Assembly (NCBI RefSeq): GCF_000003605.2 | Contig: NW_003145790.1 | Location: forward strand, 335,255 to 373,685 | From: Saccoglossus kowalevskii | Lineage: Eukaryota; Hemichordata; Enteropneusta; Harrimaniidae | DNA: 38,431 nt | Direction: 5' to 3' | Shown here: positions 1-11,433 of the stretch, piece after piece | How positions within the stretch are numbered: position 1 is the stretch's first letter | Layout of the letters: each line of letters opens with the position of its first letter | Translations under genes and position numbers: made by a program | The notes under the pieces: model-generated | Databases searched by the model: none | Told to the model about the DNA's origin: nothing | Seen by the model: only the letters and a program-made list of their open reading frames with translations

Positions 1-312
1 ATGGCTGTGAACTGTGAGTCACCACGTGACTGTGCACTGTGAGTCACCACGTGGCTGTGAACTGTGAGTTACCACGTGACTGTGCACTGTGAGTCACCAC
101 ATGGCTGTGAACTGTGAGTCACCACGTGGCTGTGCACTGTGAGTCACCACGTGGCTGTGAACTGTGACTCACCACAAGGCTGAGCACTGTGAGTCACCAC
201 GTAACCGTGCACTGTGAGTCACCACGTGGCTGCACTGTGAGTCACCACAAGGCTGAGCACTGTGAGTCACCACGTGGCTGCGCACTGTGAGTCATCATGT
301 GGCTGAGCACTA
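1..312. repeat. 25-bp minisatellite with AP-1 and E-box motifs
   Basis: About twelve head-to-tail copies of a 25-bp unit run from the window edge, so the array probably continues to the left. The phrase ACTGTGAGTCACCACGTG recurs at 11, 36, 61, 86 and so on, with two units shortened by 2 bp near 230-250. Eleven copies keep TGA(G/C)TCA (15, 40, 90, 115, 140, 165, 190, 215, 238, 263, 288), and seven keep the palindrome CACGTG (23, 48, 73, 123, 148, 223, 271). Decayed copies are recognisable to about 425. The repeat itself is plain in the sequence; any regulatory role is inference. Confidence 0.95.
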
Positions 313-936
313 TTGAATTGTGGTTATTCACAACGTTTTGCACTGATTGTCACCAACAGTTTAATTGTGAATCATCAGGTTGTACATTATGGGCATCCAA
401 TTGGCTGTGCACTGTCAACACGAGGCATAATAGCAAATTGACATGATTGCAATGAAAGCAATTATTAGTAGCATCATCTTATATATCGTTTGCCATGTTT
501 TGGTCAAATAACAACGATGAGGGCGTGATTTCTGTACGAGCTGAGAGGGTGAAGACAACTGCAGTACTCCCTCGGCAAACACGTAGGAATACAGATATCA
601 GCACTTGAACTTAGTACATGAATATTCACCAAGGACTATGGAATGCATTAACATGGTGGCAAGAGGAGGCTTGCCTGTCATGAAATTGAGTTGGCAGTCG
701 GTGATTTGATATACCAAGACATAAAGCACTCACACAAACATGGCGACTAGAAGTGTACGCATCGACGACCTCTCGTTGGTATTTTCCGAGCGAAGATAGC
801 CTAGTAGCTTATCTTTAGTGCGCATTCGACGCTGTCTGACGCAATGCTATCTTAAAAAATCTCAAAGATTAATTTGAAATGCCAGCGTGCGAAATTTCAG
901 ATTCGGTTTCAGGTTTGTTTGTTTAAGAAAATTTAC
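313..936. other. No gene seen
   Basis: The first 110 bases hold decayed copies of the 25-bp minisatellite (for example GCACTGATTGTCACC near 340). I see no gene, RNA or element in the rest. Confidence 0.6.
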
Positions 937-1126
937 CTCCAATGTTGACCTTAACGCTGGTGGAATATTAATGAACCTTTCAATCATTACATTAGGGACT
1001 GGGGCACCAAGACCAGTGGCATTCATCACCAGTGAAACAAGAGGGCGTCTACAAGGGTCACACGTTTCTTTCGAATTAACCCGCCCTTCGCCATGGATAA
1101 ACCCATGATTAAAATTGATACCCATT
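937..1126 (-). other. Possible exon or coding relic, unidentified
   Basis: On the minus strand a 63-codon open frame starts with ATG at 1125. It reads straight to a fair splice donor, CATTGGAG then GTAAAT, at 936. A weak acceptor (CTATCAG) sits just before the ATG. Codon content looks protein-like: it includes CDPCRRPLVSLVMNATGLG and then a segment rich in P, I and R. The plus strand of the same interval is also open (73 codons from 887), so the strand is uncertain and the coding look may be chance. I recognise no family. It could equally be part of an old repeat. Confidence 0.22.
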
Positions 1127-3225
1127 CTGATAGATTATTATTCTCAGATTTCTATCTTTCAATCTCCGAGTTCGGTCATCTAATCCCGGTCACGTGCAGA
1201 AAACAGAACAAACTTTGATGAATTGTTTGTTTTTCCAATGTAACATAGTACACAGTCATGTTACGGATAATATGATTGTGTTCAGGTATCCTCTTCAAGT
1301 ATTCTTAAATGTCCTGTTTGTATAGGGACCTAGAAACTTGCCTCATCGACTGAGTAGGAATATCACATAGTATCTTTCTTTATTCATCCCAGAATTTTTG
1401 TGACAGCTGAGTTTACTGTCAGTTTTTGATGTAAAATGTTTGTGTATTTGAATATGTAATTTTAATTTATTTTTTGTTGTTGTTTTTTGGCATTTTCTAT
1501 GAAAACATGTTATTCATACACCCTAACATTACAGCTCTTCCATCTTCCAAGCACATGGAAAAACAATTTTTAATAGCTTCGTCTTACTTTTCTTATAAAC
1601 CAGCCCATCAAATAACCGTGTTTGCTGTAATGTGCAGACTCGGATTTAGAATCTACAAATAACACATTTTTCTGAGGTTAATTGATGTCGATATTATGCT
1701 AGATCACGTGATTGATAATTTACTGTGTACATGTCATTCCATCACCGGTCCAAATCTGGCGGGACCTAATCGTTCCTTTGTGTGGGTTTAACGCAAATAA
1801 CCTTTGAACAACTCGAAGAACGATAAACTAAACGATAGGTCACCACAAGACGGCGCACTACAGTCCATCATAGAGTTCTGTTTAAAAAGAAAACTACCTA
1901 AAGGATTCGTCATTACAAAACACAGAATATTTAAATAGGGTATCATGCCAACGTAAATAAAGTTAAGTACACTCGGTGTGATCATTTTTTTTTAAAACTT
2001 TCTACCCCATGGGAAAATCACACAAAACTCATTAGTTTGTAATCTCCCGGTGGGTTACACAGAGAGTACTATTTACTACTATGGCGACAAGAGGGTTACT
2101 TCGGGAGAAGGTAAAAGCTTAATACCACGCACTTGGGAAAGCGCTACACGTGGCCGTTAGGAATCAAGGTCACGAAAGTACATTGTATTGTAGATCGTTT
2201 ATGACTGCCATCGTGTTTAATCATTATACTTTAATAGTGCGATTCCCGGATTTGATTCGAACACACTAATTGATTACAATCCAAGCATGAACTTCAAGTT
2301 GTACTGCCTTCAATTTAAAAGATGATTCAAAAAGAGGCGCATATTGTTAAATGCCTCATAAAAGCAGCTTCCATTAACTGATGCGTGGCGTACTATAAAC
2401 ACGCGCACACTATTTTCTTCTTTGTGAGTTCACATTGTGTTTTCAAGTTGACTTCTGGAGTAAATTGGAGCCTGTATATTCAATCGTATACACAAAACGT
2501 TTCCCAAATTGCTTCTTCTTCTTCTTGGTCATATGCTGTATCAAGTTCTATGCTCTGCGTTTTAGCGAATAACGGGGACTAGGGATATTTCACATATATA
2601 ACACGATAGGTTGTCTCTTTTCCTAGACAGACATATGAAGACAATTAATGTTGTATATTGCGTATAATCATAACTTATACTACAAATATCAGTCTTGTTT
2701 TACAGAGGCATTATGTATAATTTTAAAAAGGCATGTACATTTTAAATACGTGAATGCAATGGGGCTTGACAGTATATGCAAAAATTTGATGAAGAAACGT
2801 AGTGAGTCAATGAAATGCAATATTAATACATATCAGCGTGCATCACCCCATAATCATTTTGTGATATCACATCCTGGCAGATGTATCACAACAAATAAAT
2901 TTGTCCCCTCCTTCCATCCGTCCCTAAAATCCCTCTAAAAAGATTAAACGGATGAATGGCCGTACAAGAGGATATTTTGTGTAATGCATTTCAATCATCT
3001 TTGACGATGTTACGCTAATAGGAAATTAAGGTGTATAATTGAATTCAAGTTCATGACTTCGAACAATATTAATTCGTACAACTCTTTCATTCGTCTCGAA
3101 ACTAAACGTTATTTCTCATCTTCATTCATTCGTACACAGTCAACGCATTTGGGTCTTTTGGTCCAATTACCAGAACTGAATGGATAGTCGGATCGCGATA
3201 TCTCAGTAAACTACTCGCGCTCTGT
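1127..3225. other. AT-rich stretch without recognisable genes
   Basis: Only short open frames under 100 codons occur, none with a recognisable motif. A small (TTC)n run sits near 2514-2527. I see no RNA gene or inverted-repeat element. Confidence 0.6.
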
Positions 3226-3880
3226 ATGTCCGTAATAGCTACAGGCTTCAAACTTGGCACACATGTTGCGTATGTCATCCAAATAACACATCAATCTTCT
3301 GGTAACAAAAGGTCACAGGTTAAGCCCCATCATGTGTTGATGTGTTTTTGCACTTTGTACTGTGTTAAGAAAAATAGTCAGTGCCATAAAGATGAGGTCA
3401 TGAGGTCAAATGTCAAGGCCAAGGTATGAGTTTTTTGTTATGTTCCCCTGAGCAGATTGTATGTATGTTCAGTATTTAGCTACAACTGGGAATAGAAAGA
3501 ACTTCACACTTGATATGCATGTTTCTCTTGTAAGCCACAGGACATGATCAATTTCAGGATGAAGATCAAAGGCGAGATTATAGTGTGTATTATAGTGTGG
3601 GGAAATAGCGAGTGCCTTCAAAATTAACACACATATTTACTTTACGCGTCACAAAACTTTCTACATTTGAGATAAAAGGTATGAGCATGAGTTTGTGTAT
3701 GTTTCTTTATAACTAAAGAGGGGAAATTGGACATAGAGTCAAATGTCATGGTCACGGTGTGTGTTTATGCATGTTCAGCTACGCGGGTTAATAGATATAA
3801 ACTTCAAATTTGGCACACAAGTCTTCTATGTAACCGCATACAAGACAAATTTTAGGGACAGAATGTCAAGGGTCAAAAGG
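3226..3880 (+). repeat. Old degenerate tandem repeat with AGGTCA-like motifs
   Basis: Four diverged copies of a motif close to CTTCAAACTTGGCACACA start at 3246, 3502, 3616 and 3802. Each is followed by a TATGTNANCC-like or TAAGCC-like stretch. Runs related to GGTCAAATGTCAAGG recur at about 3403, 3734 and 3860. Spacing is irregular (256, 114 and 186 bp), so indels have broken the original period. Such GGTCAAGGTCA-rich tandem blocks occur as old repeats in invertebrate genomes, but I cannot name the family. The 67-codon frame at 3226 is a by-product. Confidence 0.55.
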
Positions 3881-5167
3881 GCTTGGATATGAATATTGAA
3901 GAAATCTAGGGTAGGTTGCCATAACCGCCGAGTTAAGAGTGTTAGACAGTTGTTTTTGCCTCGATAGTACTATACGTCACCTGAACGTTGTTTTTGATAA
4001 AGACATTTCGATCAATATGTTCTAGGAAAATAACATGTCGAGAATTGTTTCCGCACAACATGTTTTGTTTTTGCTTCAAGAGACATTTTTTTGTGTTTGT
4101 GTATTTTCACACAAACAAAATCATTCCAGTACAATATAATACATTCTGTGTGTTCTTAAACAAGCCTGGGGGTACAAATACAACTAATTGAGTTCGCAAC
4201 TAAATAATAAGACATCGATATCTTTCCCGAAAACGATTCTTCGCTGAGCCTATTAAATGTGAAAACCATTATGATAGTGTCTGGCGTGTATGTGCTTTTC
4301 AATCTTTCTAGTACATTGTTTCCGGCACCTGCTCGAGGTGATGCCGACTTGATTATTCCGTGTCGCATTATATTCGCCCGCGATTGAAGTGATGCAACAA
4401 AAGCCGAACAAATGTACTTTCTAATTCACGGTAAAACATCGCACATCGGTAAATCTAAACAAGACTCGTGATCCGACGGTAACAAATGCATTCTAATCGC
4501 TACACTTCACAACGGCGGCTGCCTTTATCCAGCAGCGGCTAACAAGGAGAAGTGAAACAGAATCGATTACATGTTTTGTTGTAGTGCTCACAGTGTAGCA
4601 GATGCCGCACTGTCAGCTCACGCAGGACATCTTTTCGTCATCTGACATTCATCCCAATAGATGTAGATCTTATCGTATCCTAGCAACAAATTTTGAAATA
4701 CGTCTAGCATGACCTTATCTTTGCTCACACAATCGCTAGAGGATAATGCAATTATATGCTAATCAAATTTAAGTTTTATATAAATATTAATGCTGTCTCT
4801 TCCCCCGGGGGTGAAATATCGATTCGTTCACATGCAAAATAAAATCAATATATCATGCTTTCAAAGAGTTATGTGCAATTTTATAATGCCAGTAACTGTC
4901 ATGGTAATTTAATTGAGGGGCACAACGATATATAGTTTAATTAATGCGTGTATTGTTAAATGTTAAAGTTTGCAATATGCATCCCGCTATTACATTTGTT
5001 GTTGTTATCTTTTTGGGCATTTTATTTCATTCGTTATTTGCTTCTTCAAAATACACGTGTCATCTTGTAGCACTGTTGACAATGTAACATTCAGACGGAG
5101 TTACCTTCAAGGCGTTACGCCAGCATAATCTTTATCCCATGAGATAGTTTCGGCCATTAATAGTCCA
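3881..5167. other. No gene seen
   Basis: AT-rich DNA with only short open frames lacking recognisable motifs. I see no repeat, hairpin or RNA gene that I can support. Confidence 0.6.
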
Positions 5168-6495
5168 TTCAGTTTTTAAAATACCGCCATTTTTATTTGC
5201 TTTAAAGCGGGGGAGGGTCGTCACCTGCGCACGCGTGAAAAATGGGTCCCAAACGGCAATAACAATACACGCTAATAACACATAGGCTCAGGGGTAGACG
5301 CTTGTTTGTAAACAATGACACGCTACGGCTATTTGACGACCCCCCCCCCCCCCGCTTTCACATAGCCGTTGTTACATTTCATGCTCGGACATTTAGCCCC
5401 AGTTACCGAAAAATATGTATCGCTGTAGTGAAATACACTTACATGTCGTCTAGAAGAATAAATAACGAACTAATGTTTGTGTCAAAAACACCTCTTTTAG
5501 CCAGATTTAAACTTTTCTCATTACGCCTGGAGGTGTGAAGTCACATATAGTGATATTCAATAACAGTATGTACTTTGACATTTCTAACTTAAAATGCTTT
5601 TGTTAAAAGTTACTACACCTATGTTAGCACTACACGTAGAGTATAATGTTGCTGCCCGAGGCGTACTAGTCTGACGTCAAGGAATATTTTCTTTTATAAA
5701 GATCAATCAAACAAACCACAATACAAAAAAAATCGCGCATGAGGTGTTTGACCCTCGCACGAATACATGTAGATTTAAAATATCTGTTATCTGTTTTATG
5801 GCTCTGTTTAGGAACCCCCAAACCTCAATTTGTAGCAAAAACCATGTGAGTTTAAAATATCAGAATGGTAACATCTACAGGCGCGTTCTTACGAATTGTG
5901 CGTTCTTTGTAATGTACATTGTGCATATGGAATGCAAAAAAATATTTTCAGAATTCTGTATCTATACGTTTGCATCGATATTTTCACTAGCAACATCAAC
6001 ATTATAGTATTCATTTACTGAATCAGATATGAAACTCACAAGAGTTGTAAATTTCATACATATATATAACGTAAAATGACAGTGAATTATACAGAATATC
6101 GTACTTATTTGGAAAAGTTTATGCTTTTTTTTCTTGCTTTTTTTCCCGGACGGCAATTTCGCAGCTATCACCGGGGGCAAGTTTCTGACCATAATTTATT
6201 CACAATGATGTGATGGAACGCCGGATTAACCAATCACTGAGCAGAACGTCACGTTACTATCGCAAATACGGCCACCAGATACACAGTATCACACTAACGC
6301 AATGGATTGATGAATATACCTATTGACGGATAGAGAAGTCTTGTTCTGTTGCCATGTGTTTGCCTTGATGTGTCGAACACAGATCGGTGATTATGGACAC
6401 TGACGCCGTTAAACGGGAACCCCGAGGCTCATCAAGATGCATACGAACGTACGGCAGTTGTGACAGCGCGTGCCGCCAGACTCCAGTAGAGTTAG
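5168..6495 (+). repeat. Copy 1 of a 1.33-kb tandem duplication
   Basis: This block and the next are near-identical head to tail. TTCAGTTTTTAAAATACCG occurs at 5168, and its near-identical counterpart at 6496 gives a period of 1328 bp. By eye, identity is above 90% throughout, with point changes, a 4-bp indel (near 5709) and a different poly-C length. The left edge carries a family-1 MITE. The small frames inside (for example 5744-6007) recur in copy 2 but have no recognisable domain, differ in start and length, and look non-coding. No LTR-type TG...CA ends, tRNA primer site or polypurine tract is evident. Confidence 0.9.
5202..5358 (+). mobile_element. MITE family 1, copy A
   Basis: This non-autonomous inverted-repeat element starts TTTAAAGCGGGGGAGGGTCG and shares its body (GACGCTTGTTTGTAAACAAT) with four other copies in the window. 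The right end is altered: TTGACGAC runs into a tract of 14 Cs and then GCTTT, so part of the right inverted repeat was lost or replaced by the C run. It lies at the left edge of duplicated unit 1. No transposase is encoded. Confidence 0.8.
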
Positions 6496-7805
6496 TTCAG
6501 TTTTTAAAATACCGCAATTTTTATTTACTTTAAAGCGGGGGAGGGTCGTCTCCTGCGCACGCGTGAAAAATGGGTCCCAAACGACAATAACAATACACGC
6601 TAACAACACATAGGCTCAGGGGTAGACGCTTGTTTGTAAACAATGACACGCTACGGCTATTTGACGACCCCCCCCCGCTTTCACATAGCCGTTGTTACAT
6701 TTCATGCTCGGACATTCAGCCCCAGTTACCGAAAAATATGTATCGCTGTAGTGAAATACACTTACATGTCGTCTAGAAGAATAAATAACGAACCAAAGTT
6801 TGTGTCAAAAAGACCTCTTTTAGCCATATTTAAACTTTTCTCATTACGCCTGGAGCTGTGAAGTCACATATAGTGATATTTAATAACAGTATGTACTTTG
6901 ACATTTCTAACTTAAAATGTTTTTGTTAAAAGTTACTACACCTATGTTAGCACTACACGTAGAGTATAATGTTGCTGCCCGAGGCGTACTAGTCTGACGT
7001 CAAGGAATATGTTCTTAAATAAAGATCAATCAAACCACAATACAAAAAAAATCGCGCATGAGGTGTTTGACCCTCGCACGAATACATGTAGATTTAAAAT
7101 ATCTGTTATGTGTTTTATGGCTCTGTTTAGGAACCCCCAAACCTCAATTTGTAGCAAAAACCATGTGAGTTTAAAATATCAGAATTGTAACATCTACAGG
7201 CGCGTTCTTACGAATCGTGCGTTCTTTGTAATGTACATTGTGCATATGGAATGCAAAAAAATATTTTCAGAATTCCGAATCTATACGTTTACATCGATAT
7301 TTCCACTAGCAACATCAACATTATAGTATTCATTTACTGAATCAGATATGAAACTCACAAGAGTTGTAAATTTCATACATATATATAACGTAAAATGACA
7401 GTGAATTATACAGAATATCGTACTTATTTGGAAAAGTTTAAGCTTTTTTTTCTTTCATTTTTTTTCCTGGACGGCAATTTCGCCGCTATCACCGGGGCAA
7501 GATTTTGACTATAATTTATTCACAATGATGTGATGGAACGCCGGATTAACAATCACTGAGCAGAACGTCACGTTGCTCTCGCCAATACGGCCACCGGATA
7601 CACCGTATCATACTTACGCAATGGATTGATGAATATACCTATTGACGGATAGAGAAGTCTTGTTATGTTGCCATATGATTACCTTGATGTGTCGACCACA
7701 TATCGGTAATTATGGACACTGTCGTCGTTAAACGGGAGCCCGGGGCTCATACATATGAACGTAAGGCAATTGTGACAGCGCGTGCCGCCAGGCTCAAGTA
7801 GCGTT
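6496..7805 (+). repeat. Copy 2 of the 1.33-kb tandem duplication
   Basis: This is the second head-to-tail copy of the unit at 5168. Similarity ends near 7805, where AAGTAGCGTTA parallels CAGTAGAGTTA at the end of copy 1. Divergence is moderate, so the duplication is not brand new. The matching consensus CRE (TGACGTCA) is kept in both copies, at 5672 and 6995. The long frame at 7009-7326 corresponds to 5744-6007 of copy 1, extended by a small indel and probably without function. Confidence 0.9.
6530..6681 (+). mobile_element. MITE family 1, copy B
   Basis: This is the duplicate of copy A, carried along in the second unit. The left end is TTAAAGCGGGGGAGGGTCGT. The right end has the same truncation, with 9 Cs instead of 14 before GCTTT. 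Sharing that altered right end shows the MITE was inserted, and had decayed, before the 1.33-kb duplication. Confidence 0.8.
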
Positions 7806-8366
7806 ATTGGATTCCGAATCTCATGCAAGAATCGTTTTATATATAATAATGGCAGAACTCTGTGATCTTTCCCCGAAGTTCGTGCATGAATGGCAGTTCT
7901 TTTACCACGTCCCGTGGCCATAGTCGTATCAGCGACGCGCTTACAGAATGAAAACCCGGACAGTATACATATATGTTTTGAGTACAATTACACCCCACGC
8001 AGTACTAAAAAAAATAATTTCCCATCAAAACCAATGAGTGAAAGTAATTTAAAATTCAAAAAATCCAAAAATAAATAGTGTGTCGAAGTGACAAAAAAAG
8101 TCCCAAAATCAAGCCTTATTAACTACACTGACATTGGCATTGATGATGACCCATGATGACGTATTATGATGACGTGTCGCTATTATGTTCGACGTTGTGA
8201 CTTGTTTGGCATTTATATTATACAGTAACAGTGAACTGTGCCAATGCTATAATTTATTCAGCTAAAAACTTTGTCACGATTCCTAGTTGTAGCATTGTGT
8301 TGTTGAAAACCTTTTTACTAAATTGAATTAGATTTCTATAGGATCCAATCGATGTGTTTCGACCTT
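7806..8366. other. No gene seen
   Basis: AT-rich spacer. A short local repeat of ATGATGACG-like words lies at 8150-8180. I see no gene or RNA. Confidence 0.55.
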
Positions 8367-8853
8367 TCAGAAATTAATCAAGTATGCATCTACGAAAAGG
8401 CGGAAGGGCGTAGTAATGCACGAGTTGTCGGTAAACCCATTTTCATTACGTAACAGTACATTTGTGTCAATTCCGTGAACGACAAAGAACACCTCTAAGA
8501 TGGTTTGGATAGTGTTGAGTTTCTTCCCTAAATTCTTCGCAAAGGCACCGCGAGTAGCGTCAAGTGAATCGCTGATTGCTACTGTGTTATATAAACTTAT
8601 CGGCGCCTTTGAACGCACAGTACACTTCTCGTACATGCAAGTGGGTAACGTGTTTATCCACAACGTACGAGTGTGTCCTGATTGGCAACAACTTGTGAAG
8701 AAGAAAATGTTGTGAAGATATAACGTGGGGTCCGCAATAGATAAACGTCGGTGCTATTGTATCGATTATCAACTGCGCCAAACTGTCTGAAACGATTGAG
8801 GTGTTAGGTACGGAGGTGGTTTGAATTATTTGAATAACTGTTTCGGATGACAT
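8367..8853 (-). pseudogene. Coding-like relic on the minus strand, unidentified
   Basis: Two minus-strand frames overlap. One starts with ATG at 8853 and stops at 8587; the other is open from before 8663 to a stop at 8367. Both have even, protein-like codon content and are GC-richer than the surroundings. The change of frame falls close to the first stop, near 8590-8610, as expected of one coding stretch of about 160 codons broken by a frameshift, or of two exons. Residue patterns include SDSLAQLIIDTIAP in the first part and FAKNLGKKLNTIQTILEV in the second. I recognise no family. An endogenised or captured gene fragment is possible but unproven. A plus-strand frame (8500-8715) overlaps and is the likely shadow. 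Confidence 0.35.
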
Positions 8854-10710
8854 GGAATGATGTTACAATGGGGCAATGTACAATATCGGTATACTCGATT
8901 TGTCAATAACAAAATATCTTATTGGTCATATATTATGTCACGTGTTCTTAAAAATATATTTCTTTATTTTCAATCTATCTGTTTGTGATGATCACGTCGA
9001 ATTATAAACTATTCTCAAATTGGCAATACTTTGTTTTACATAAAATTCGTAATGTTATGAGTTGAACACGTTCAATTCTGGTAAATATTTGTTTTAATTG
9101 CAAGTATTTGTTAGTTTTCATGTTACGCTCTGAACATGTTCAATTCACAGACACTCACAACTTAGCAATACTTGCTTTACGGAACATAAATTATGGGTTA
9201 TATTTCCTGTCATTTTGTTTATTGAAGATGGCTAATTTAAGGATGTTATCACGTCGGTACTACCCTTTGATGGACCTTCATTCATTTTTGATATCAAAAT
9301 TAAAAGATATTGTCAATAAAAAAATAGACAGTCATTTTCTTGGTTAACATTGTTCACTTTAATGTGTATTCATATCAAACGCCGTGTATTGAGTGTACAT
9401 TGACGAGTGATGAACCAGGCCATAAAAAGACACATTTAAAAGGATGCTGCAGCATTTTGCACAGTACATTCTCACTGTGTATTACATAATAACATTCGCC
9501 GCTGTAGTCTTCATTCTTGAATAATTCAATATTGTTATTTTGTTTTTGTTTTCAAAAACTATTCACATTACAAACTCTATTCACGATGCAATGATAAATA
9601 TTTATTAGTTATTGAGAAATAACATTAAAGTCTTTTAGCCAAATCCACCGTCTATATCAATTGTAACGGGTAAACTACGATGAAGCCTATATTTGCAATC
9701 TCTGTTCAGTGGCTCATTATGTTCAGTGTCAGTCATTTGAGTTAGAAAAAATAAGATAATATAAATAAACACCAACAATTTCATGCAGTGTCATTGAAAA
9801 ACAATGCATCTTTGTAGTTATAATTATAAGTCATATTCGATACAGACGCGCCAATAGACAATTATTGTTGTATCCTATATTTCAAAGACTTTTAACTATT
9901 GTTGAATCATTTAAGCATGGTGTAATGAAATGGATAGTTAGTTGTTCATATATACAGTTCATATCCAAGATTTCTTGATTGTTTACAAACAAAAACACAT
10001 CCATATTTTAAATCTACTTGACTAAACAATATCAGGTAAAAAAAAATTCTCCCATCACGTACATGTGTTGCCATGACAAATGATTCATTTAAGTACACTT
10101 AGACTTGAAACTGATGTATGAATTAAACTAATCGATTTCTTTTCAGAAACCATCACGAGTTTAAATTACTGCCGAGCACAAGCTGCTTTTTATGGATATA
10201 CCTTTGAAGATCCCAATATAGCATTATTATAAGTACAGATCGAGAATGCCTGTTATCTTCGCATTAAACACTAAATTATCTAAATGGTAACCGGAAATAC
10301 GTTCTTTTATGCCATTAAGATGGAAATGAATTTTAATTCCGTAGAGTACATAAGAAATGTTTAAGGTTATCCAGGTGTATTCAATATGTTTTAATGTGGA
10401 GGTCGACGCGGTCAGTGTTCGTTTCTCTCTTTATATGTAAGTGGCAGTGCTTGATTAATTCACCGACTATACGCGTGTATTCCACTGAAACCTAACTAAA
10501 GCAGGGTTTAGAATGCAGTTCAGTGTTATTACATCTCATTGGCTATTATAGTCTGATGGTCAGCAATGTACCCAATCAGGGAATACCTTGCATTTGATAC
10601 TAAAGCTTCCAATAACTGGCCCCGTGTTAAATGGCGAACATGCATTGTAATCAGAGGATATATTTACGGTAAATTGATTTATGGCGTTGTGGTTTGACAT
10701 CGTGGACTAA
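8854..10710. other. AT-rich stretch without recognisable genes
   Basis: Very AT-rich DNA with no frame that looks coding, no tandem array and no inverted-repeat element that I can delimit. Confidence 0.6.
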
Positions 10711-11012
10711 TACCGTGCTCACACTTACGCCAAAGAGCCAGCTTAACTTAGTAAACAATCCTTGTCAGTGGTTTCAATTGGTCCTGTTTGACGTTATTAC
10801 CGGCCGCCACGTTTCTTTAATAACTTGCAATAAATGGAACTCCAGAGCGAGGCTGTTATTTAGGGCGTGCTTTTAAGGCCGAAAAAATCGCCATTTTAGG
10901 GTGGCTTAAACTAAATCGGCGTGGCGCCGGCTTATCTTGTTCTTGTTCAACGCCGGCTTAACTATAAAGCTGGCTTCCAAACCGGCTTTTTGGCACACGT
11001 GTGAACACGGTA
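10711..11012. mobile_element. MITE family 2, about 300 bp, ACCGTG ends
   Basis: The left end TACCGTGCTCACACTTACG is matched, inverted, by the right end GTGTGAACACGGTA. Similarity continues inward: GCCAAAGAGCCAGCTTA on the left faces the complement of GCTGGCTTCCAAACCGGC on the right. This gives terminal inverted repeats of roughly 35-45 bp with small gaps. The interior carries several GCCGGCTTA-like words (near 10927, 10952, 10968 and 10981), as subterminal repeats often do. TA-containing sequence flanks both ends (CTAATACC and GGTATATG), compatible with a short TA or TAA-type target duplication. The interior is non-coding. The superfamily is unresolved. Confidence 0.7.
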
Positions 11013-11433
11013 TATGAGGACAACGCGTCGAGGGAGATATAAATAACGTTGTATATAGTAAAACTGACATACACAACAGCAGATCCTTAAATACAACAAC
11101 TATCTGAACCAAACACACAAACATAGTATATTACAAAACCAAAAAATATTGTTAAATGATTGAAACAATGATACAATGATTCTGAGGTATACAACACAGA
11201 TGTTTTGAATTGTCTGGTGTTTCGCAGAAAGCTTGCATGGTATGCCCTACGTATCGATCCCGACGTCACAGGCAAATGTTATATATGTGCTACATACCAA
11301 TTACTTATTAATAGGGTTAGTAATATTCATTGCCGGGACGCATGTGTTTTCACTACGTGTTTTAAGAGACGGAATATTGTCTAATACCTTGTGATCATGA
11401 TCTAGTTGAGCTAAAATATTCGAATAAAATTAA
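11013..11433. other. No gene seen
   Basis: A short spacer between the family-2 MITE and the SINE. No supported feature. Confidence 0.5.

Noticed and set aside
5744-7326. Related frames (87 and 105 codons) repeated in both 1.33-kb units, which might indicate a conserved gene
   Set aside because: The repetition follows from the DNA duplication. Changes between copies are not concentrated at third positions as far as I can see, and there is no domain.
5168-7805. Paired direct repeats as LTRs of a retrotransposon
   Set aside because: The copies are directly adjacent with no internal region, and lack TG...CA ends, a primer-binding site and a polypurine tract.
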